Source: Ammonifex thiophilus (GTDB taxonomy: Bacteria > Bacillota > Desulfotomaculia > Desulfotomaculales > Ammonificaceae). From it: 64,000 bases of DNA. The notes under the pieces are model-generated. The model worked only from the letters and a program-made list of their open reading frames with translations, was not told where the DNA came from and searched no databases. The stretch is taken from positions 1 to 64,000 of the forward strand of contig NZ_QSLN01000011.1 in NCBI RefSeq assembly GCF_003368535.1, in the 5' to 3' direction. Position numbers and translations under genes: made by a program. Positions 61,029 to 64,000 of the stretch are shown piece after piece (the first letter of the stretch is position 1; every line of letters starts with the position of its first letter).

Positions 61029-61055
61029 GCCGGACTCACCCCCTTTCGAAGAAGA

Positions 61056-61709
61056 TCAAGGTGCGGCAGCCCCGGCGGCGGGCGGCGGGGGCGGCAGGGC
61101 CTGGGCCGTCCCCTCCGCCGAGACCACGATGTACCCCGCCCACTCCTCCCCCTGCCCGCCGGGGCTGCCCTCCCTCACCAGGCCGCCGGCGAGCCACCGC
61201 GCCAGCGGCCCGGCCAGGAGGTAAGAGCGCACGGCCAGGCTCCCCTCCGTGCGGTACTCGTCGTAGTAGGTGGAGCCGTCCTTCCCCGTCTTCGGGCGGT
61301 CGTAGCGCACCCCGCCGGAGAAGGAGACTTCCCTCGCGTCCCTCAGGGGGTCCCGGCCCCCGGAGAGGTTCTGGCCGAAGGCCGCCCGGGCCTGGGCGAG
61401 GGCCTGCGCGTCTCTCCCCGCCAGGTCGCAGTGGAAGCCCACGACCTCCGCCCTCACCACTGCGGCCTTCGAGGGGTCGGTGGTCTCGTTGCCGTCCCCG
61501 TCCAGGAGGGTGTACCTGTACTCCGGCACCAGGGCGGCCTGCTTGCACGCGGCCAAGGCGGCTGCGTCCAGGGCCGTCCTGAGCCTCGCCCGGGCGCCCA
61601 CGGCCCTGGACACGTCCAGCCCCAGCACCCCCAGGGCGCAGAAGAGCGCGAGGGCGAAGACCACCAGCAGCCCCACGGCGGCAAAGCCCCTCTCGTCGCG
61701 GCAGGACAG
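61056..61709 (-). CDS. TadG-like Flp pilus assembly protein
   Basis: 217 residues if started at CTG (AGGGGGG 7 nt upstream), giving MSCRDERGFAAVGLLVVFAL ALFCALGVLGLDVSRAV, the classic TadG/TadE N-terminus. An internal GTG would remove the DERGFAAV part. The rest (ARLRTALDAAALAACKQAAL, SGGVRYDRPKTGKDGSTYYD) is an extracytoplasmic domain without a von Willebrand MIDAS. Pro/Ala-rich end. Confidence 0.75.
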   Translation of the reverse strand: MSCRDERGFAAVGLLVVFALALFCALGVLGLDVSRAVGARARLRTALDAAALAACKQAALVPEYRYTLLDGDGNETTDPSKAAVVRAEVVGFHCDLAGRDAQALAQARAAFGQNLSGGRDPLRDAREVSFSGGVRYDRPKTGKDGSTYYDEYRTEGSLAVRSYLLAGPLARWLAGGLVREGSPGGQGEEWAGYIVVSAEGTAQALPPPPPAAGAAAP

Positions 61710-61710
61710 T

Positions 61711-62046
61711 TCAGATCCCCCCCTTCTGGAAGAGCCCCCTCAGCTCGGCGGACACCACCACCCCCAGGGCCGCCGCCCAGCCGACCAGCGCCCAGAAGAA
61801 GCGGGGGTCCTCGGCCGACCGGACCCCCAGCCACGCCACCCCCGCGCCCGTGAGGCACAGGGAGAGTAGCCCCGCCGCGAGCCTGCCCACCGCGGGGGCG
61901 AGGAGCGACCGCAGGAGCCAGTTGCCGAGCCACACCAGGGAGAGCAGCACCGGCCCGGCCTGGAGCAGCAGCTCCGCCCTCTGCACCAGCGGGGCCAAGG
62001 TGTCCCACGCGGCCCCGAAAGAGAAGGAGAGCAGGTCGTCACCCAC
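61711..62046 (-). CDS. Small membrane protein in the tad operon
   Basis: 111 residues with three to four TM segments (LLQAGPVLLSLVWLGNWLLR, LAAGLLSLCLTGAGVAWLGV, ALVGWAAALGVVVSAEL). Unknown function; conserved position between tadC and the TadG-like gene suggests a role in pilus assembly. Its stop is adjacent to the next CTG start. Confidence 0.65.
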   Translation of the reverse strand: MGDDLLSFSFGAAWDTLAPLVQRAELLLQAGPVLLSLVWLGNWLLRSLLAPAVGRLAAGLLSLCLTGAGVAWLGVRSAEDPRFFWALVGWAAALGVVVSAELRGLFQKGGI

Positions 62047-62064
62047 CGCCTTCCCCCCTTCCGG

Positions 62065-62952
62065 TCAGGGGCCGGGGAAGCCGCCGAAGCCGAAGACCCC
62101 GCTCTGGGCCAGGGTGATGAGCATGGGGGCCACGAGCAGCAGGGCCATGGGGAAGACCATGACCAGCAGCACCAGGAGCATCTTCCCCTCGGCGTCCCTG
62201 CCCTGGGCCAGGATCTCCGCCTTGCGCCTTTCAGAAGCGTCCCTGACCGCGTCCTTCAGGGCACCCGCCACCGGCCTGCCGTAGAGCTCCGCCCCGACCA
62301 CCAGGGTGGCGAGCCTCCGGGCGTCGAGCAGGCCGGTCCGCCGGGCGAACTCCTCCAGCACCTCGTTGAGCGGCCGGTTCGCCTTCACCTCGTCCAGCGC
62401 CCGGCCGAGTTCCTGCCTCAGCGGCGTCTCGCTGGTGGCGCCGCGGGCGGCCCACTCCAAGGCGGGGGCGATGTTGAGGCCCGCCGCCAGGGCCACCGAG
62501 AGTTTCGAGGCCACCTCCAGGAACTCCCGCTTCATCTTCCGCCTCTTCTCGTCCGCCAGGACGGAGAGCCACCAGTCCGGCACCTTCGCCAGCAGGAGCG
62601 AGAGGAGGAGGAACCAGGCCTTCGCCAGCACCCCGGTGAGGAAGAGGACGAGGGCCAGGGCGAGGGCGGCGAGCTTGAGCACCCGGTACTCGTCCGCCAT
62701 GAGGCCCCACGGGTAGCCCGCGGCCCTCAGCTTCTCCTCCGGGTCTTCCGCCCCGGCGAGCCTCACGAGCCAGGGGTGCCTGCGGGCCAGTCCCTCGGCG
62801 AACTCCCTGGCCCTCTCGCGTAAAGGTTTCTCCGGCACGCCTGCCAGGTCGAAGACCGTGACCGTTGCCTTCAGCCTGAGGGCGTAAAAGAAACACAGCG
62901 CCGCCGCCCCTGCGAGCAGCGGGATGAAAAAAGGCACCGAGAAGGTCCCCAA
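62065..62952 (-). CDS. tadC: TadC, type II/IV secretion platform protein
   Basis: 295 residues (TTG; a CTG one codon upstream, 7 nt after GGGGGG, is an equal candidate). GspF-type domain: FLEVASKLSVALAAGLNIAP ALEWAA, LRQELGRALDEVKANRPLNE VLEEFARRTGL, TLVVGAELYGRPVAGALKD. Flanking TM helices include LLVLLVMVFPMALLLVAPML. It pairs with TadB as the inner-membrane platform. Confidence 0.88.
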   Translation of the reverse strand: MGTFSVPFFIPLLAGAAALCFFYALRLKATVTVFDLAGVPEKPLRERAREFAEGLARRHPWLVRLAGAEDPEEKLRAAGYPWGLMADEYRVLKLAALALALVLFLTGVLAKAWFLLLSLLLAKVPDWWLSVLADEKRRKMKREFLEVASKLSVALAAGLNIAPALEWAARGATSETPLRQELGRALDEVKANRPLNEVLEEFARRTGLLDARRLATLVVGAELYGRPVAGALKDAVRDASERRKAEILAQGRDAEGKMLLVLLVMVFPMALLLVAPMLITLAQSGVFGFGGFPGP

Positions 62953-62975
62953 CAGGGGCGGTCCCCCCTTTCCGG

Positions 62976-63857
62976 TCAGAATTCTTCCACCGACTTCAGG
63001 ATCTGCCACATCCAGGCGATGCCCCCGGCGACCGAGACGGCCGCCACCAGGGCGCAGAACCTGCCCGCCTGCGTGGTCCACAGGGCGGAGACCAACTCCG
63101 GCGCCAGCGAGGCTATGGCGGCCACCGCCAGGGGCGGGACGAGGACCACGGCGGCCGCGTTGAGCCTCAGGTGCTTCACCTGCTGCTCGACCTGGAAGCG
63201 GACGTTCATCGACTCCCTCAGCCTTTCCAGGGTGGCCCTCACGAGGTCGAGCGCCCTCGGGCCCCCGACCTCCACGTAGAGTTCCACGGCGTCCGCCAGG
63301 TCCCGCGTCTCCGGGCAGGGGTAGCGCTCCGCCAGGGAGCGGAAGGCGTCCTTTTCGGGCACGCGTGCCTTGAGGTCTTCCGCCAGGCGGGCGAGTTCCG
63401 AAGCCACCGGTTCCGGGGCGCCCTTAGCCCCTTCTTCCAGCGCGCGGTGGAGCGGCATGCCGCTCGACAGCGCCGAGACCATGCCCTCTATCCCGAACTC
63501 CAGCCCTTTTCTAAAGGCCGTGACCCTCCTGCCGGTGGCGACCGCGGAGGCGAGCCGGGGCACGAGGAGGAAGGCCAGGGCGCCGGAGACGCCGGCCGCC
63601 GCCCACCCGCCGAGGAGCCACGCCAGGAAAGAGGCCGCGCCCGCCGACCCCGCGCCCCACGTGAACAGCCTCTCGTGGGAGAGGGGGCACGCCGGACCCT
63701 CACCCCAGAGGTCGGAAAGCAAGCCCTTCTTCTCTTTCTCTCCCCTGCCGGGCGGCAGGTAGGTGTCGAGCAGGGGGGAGTGGAACCTCCGTGAGAGCCC
63801 CGCGAGCGCCAGGCTCAGGGCCGCCATGAAGGTGGAGACCGCCACTAGGACGAACAC
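62976..63857 (-). CDS. tadB: TadB, type II/IV secretion platform protein
   Basis: 293 residues; GTG with GGAGGTG upstream, overlapping the end of tadA. Its GspF domain has FRKGLEFGIEGMVSALSSGM PLHRALEEGAKGAPEPVASE and ETRDLADAVELYVEVGGPRA LDLVRATLERLRESM. TM helices lie at both ends (VAVSTFMAALSLALAGLS, AAAVVLVPPLAVAAIASLA). Confidence 0.88.
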   Translation of the reverse strand: MFVLVAVSTFMAALSLALAGLSRRFHSPLLDTYLPPGRGEKEKKGLLSDLWGEGPACPLSHERLFTWGAGSAGAASFLAWLLGGWAAAGVSGALAFLLVPRLASAVATGRRVTAFRKGLEFGIEGMVSALSSGMPLHRALEEGAKGAPEPVASELARLAEDLKARVPEKDAFRSLAERYPCPETRDLADAVELYVEVGGPRALDLVRATLERLRESMNVRFQVEQQVKHLRLNAAAVVLVPPLAVAAIASLAPELVSALWTTQAGRFCALVAAVSVAGGIAWMWQILKSVEEF

Positions 63858-64000
63858 CCGAAGAACACCTCCAGCTCCTCCCTCTCCTCCGGGCGGAGGA
63901 AGAGGGAGACCTTGCGCTTCTTTAAGAACTCCGGTTTCTCCCCCGTGGGCTCGAGCCTGCCCAGGGGCTCGTTACCCGGCCCCCAGCCCTCCAGCCGGAA
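63845..64000 (-). CDS. tadA: TadA/CpaF pilus ATPase, C-terminal end (gene runs off the window)
   Basis: The last 51 residues are present: FRLEGWGPGNEPLGRLEPTG EKPEFLKKRKVSLFLRPEER EELEVFFGCSS. The F-R-L-x-G-W-G-P-G-x-E-P-L-G-x-L-x-P-TG stretch is typical of the C-terminus of Tad-type secretion ATPases. It overlaps the tadB start by 13 nt, consistent with a tadA-tadB-tadC operon. Confidence 0.75.
   Translation of the reverse strand, partial: FRLEGWGPGNEPLGRLEPTGEKPEFLKKRKVSLFLRPEEREELEVFFGCSS

Overview
The window reads as chromosome of a strictly anaerobic, probably thermophilic, fairly GC-rich Firmicute of the Moorella/Ammonifex/Thermoanaerobacterales kind. This is inferred from gene content and order: a sigH - tRNA - tuf neighbourhood; the rlmB-thyX-cysS-cysE-ispDF-yacL-carD-disA-radA run; a double-cubane-cluster reductase; and a ferredoxin-rich, archaeal-type split glutamate synthase. 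No database search was run.

Region 1 (1-29.8 kb) is ordered housekeeping chromosome, mostly on the minus strand. It holds translation genes (tuf, four tRNAs, cysS, rlmB, dtd), sporulation/stress control (sigH, carD, disA, rel), DNA repair (radA, an endonuclease III homologue), cell wall (class A PBP), isoprenoid precursors (ispDF), folate (pabB-pabC on plus) and nitrogen assimilation (glnA on minus; a three-gene glutamate synthase on plus). Good sigma-A promoters are visible upstream of sigH, yacL, glnA and twice upstream of carD.

Region 2 (29.8-45.5 kb) is a mosaic accessory region that starts at a tyrosine integrase/excisionase pair. It contains an AT-richer helicase-less single-chain restriction-modification enzyme, a secreted nuclease lipoprotein, and a type II restriction-modification operon (m5C methyltransferase, mismatch glycosylase, PmeII-like nuclease, plus an extra candidate PD-(D/E)XK protein). 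That operon lies between two diverged direct repeats of about 0.2 kb. Further on are a Holliday-junction-resolvase-like protein, a decayed sigma-factor pseudogene and three nucleotidyltransferase-type toxin-antitoxin modules, one of them broken.

Region 3 (45.5-64 kb) is very GC-rich and devoted to exported and surface proteins. It has a secreted HExxH protein, a phosphodiester glycosidase, a BNR beta-propeller, two large Trp/Tyr-rich secreted proteins, three proteins with copper-amine-oxidase-N ('stalk') domains, and then a Tad/Flp pilus locus (tadA end, tadB, tadC, TadE/TadG-like proteins, two small pilin-like proteins, prepilin peptidase). Terminator hairpins separate most of the secreted-protein genes, while the tad genes are packed as an operon.

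The observations I rate highest are: the restriction-modification operon bounded by direct repeats that carry the 3' end of a nuclease gene and the 5' end of a small-protein gene; the repair glycosylase and extra nuclease in that operon; the cluster of nucleotidyltransferase toxin-antitoxin modules with a perfect operator dyad; and the glutamate synthase whose GltD-like part lacks the NAD(P)H-binding half.
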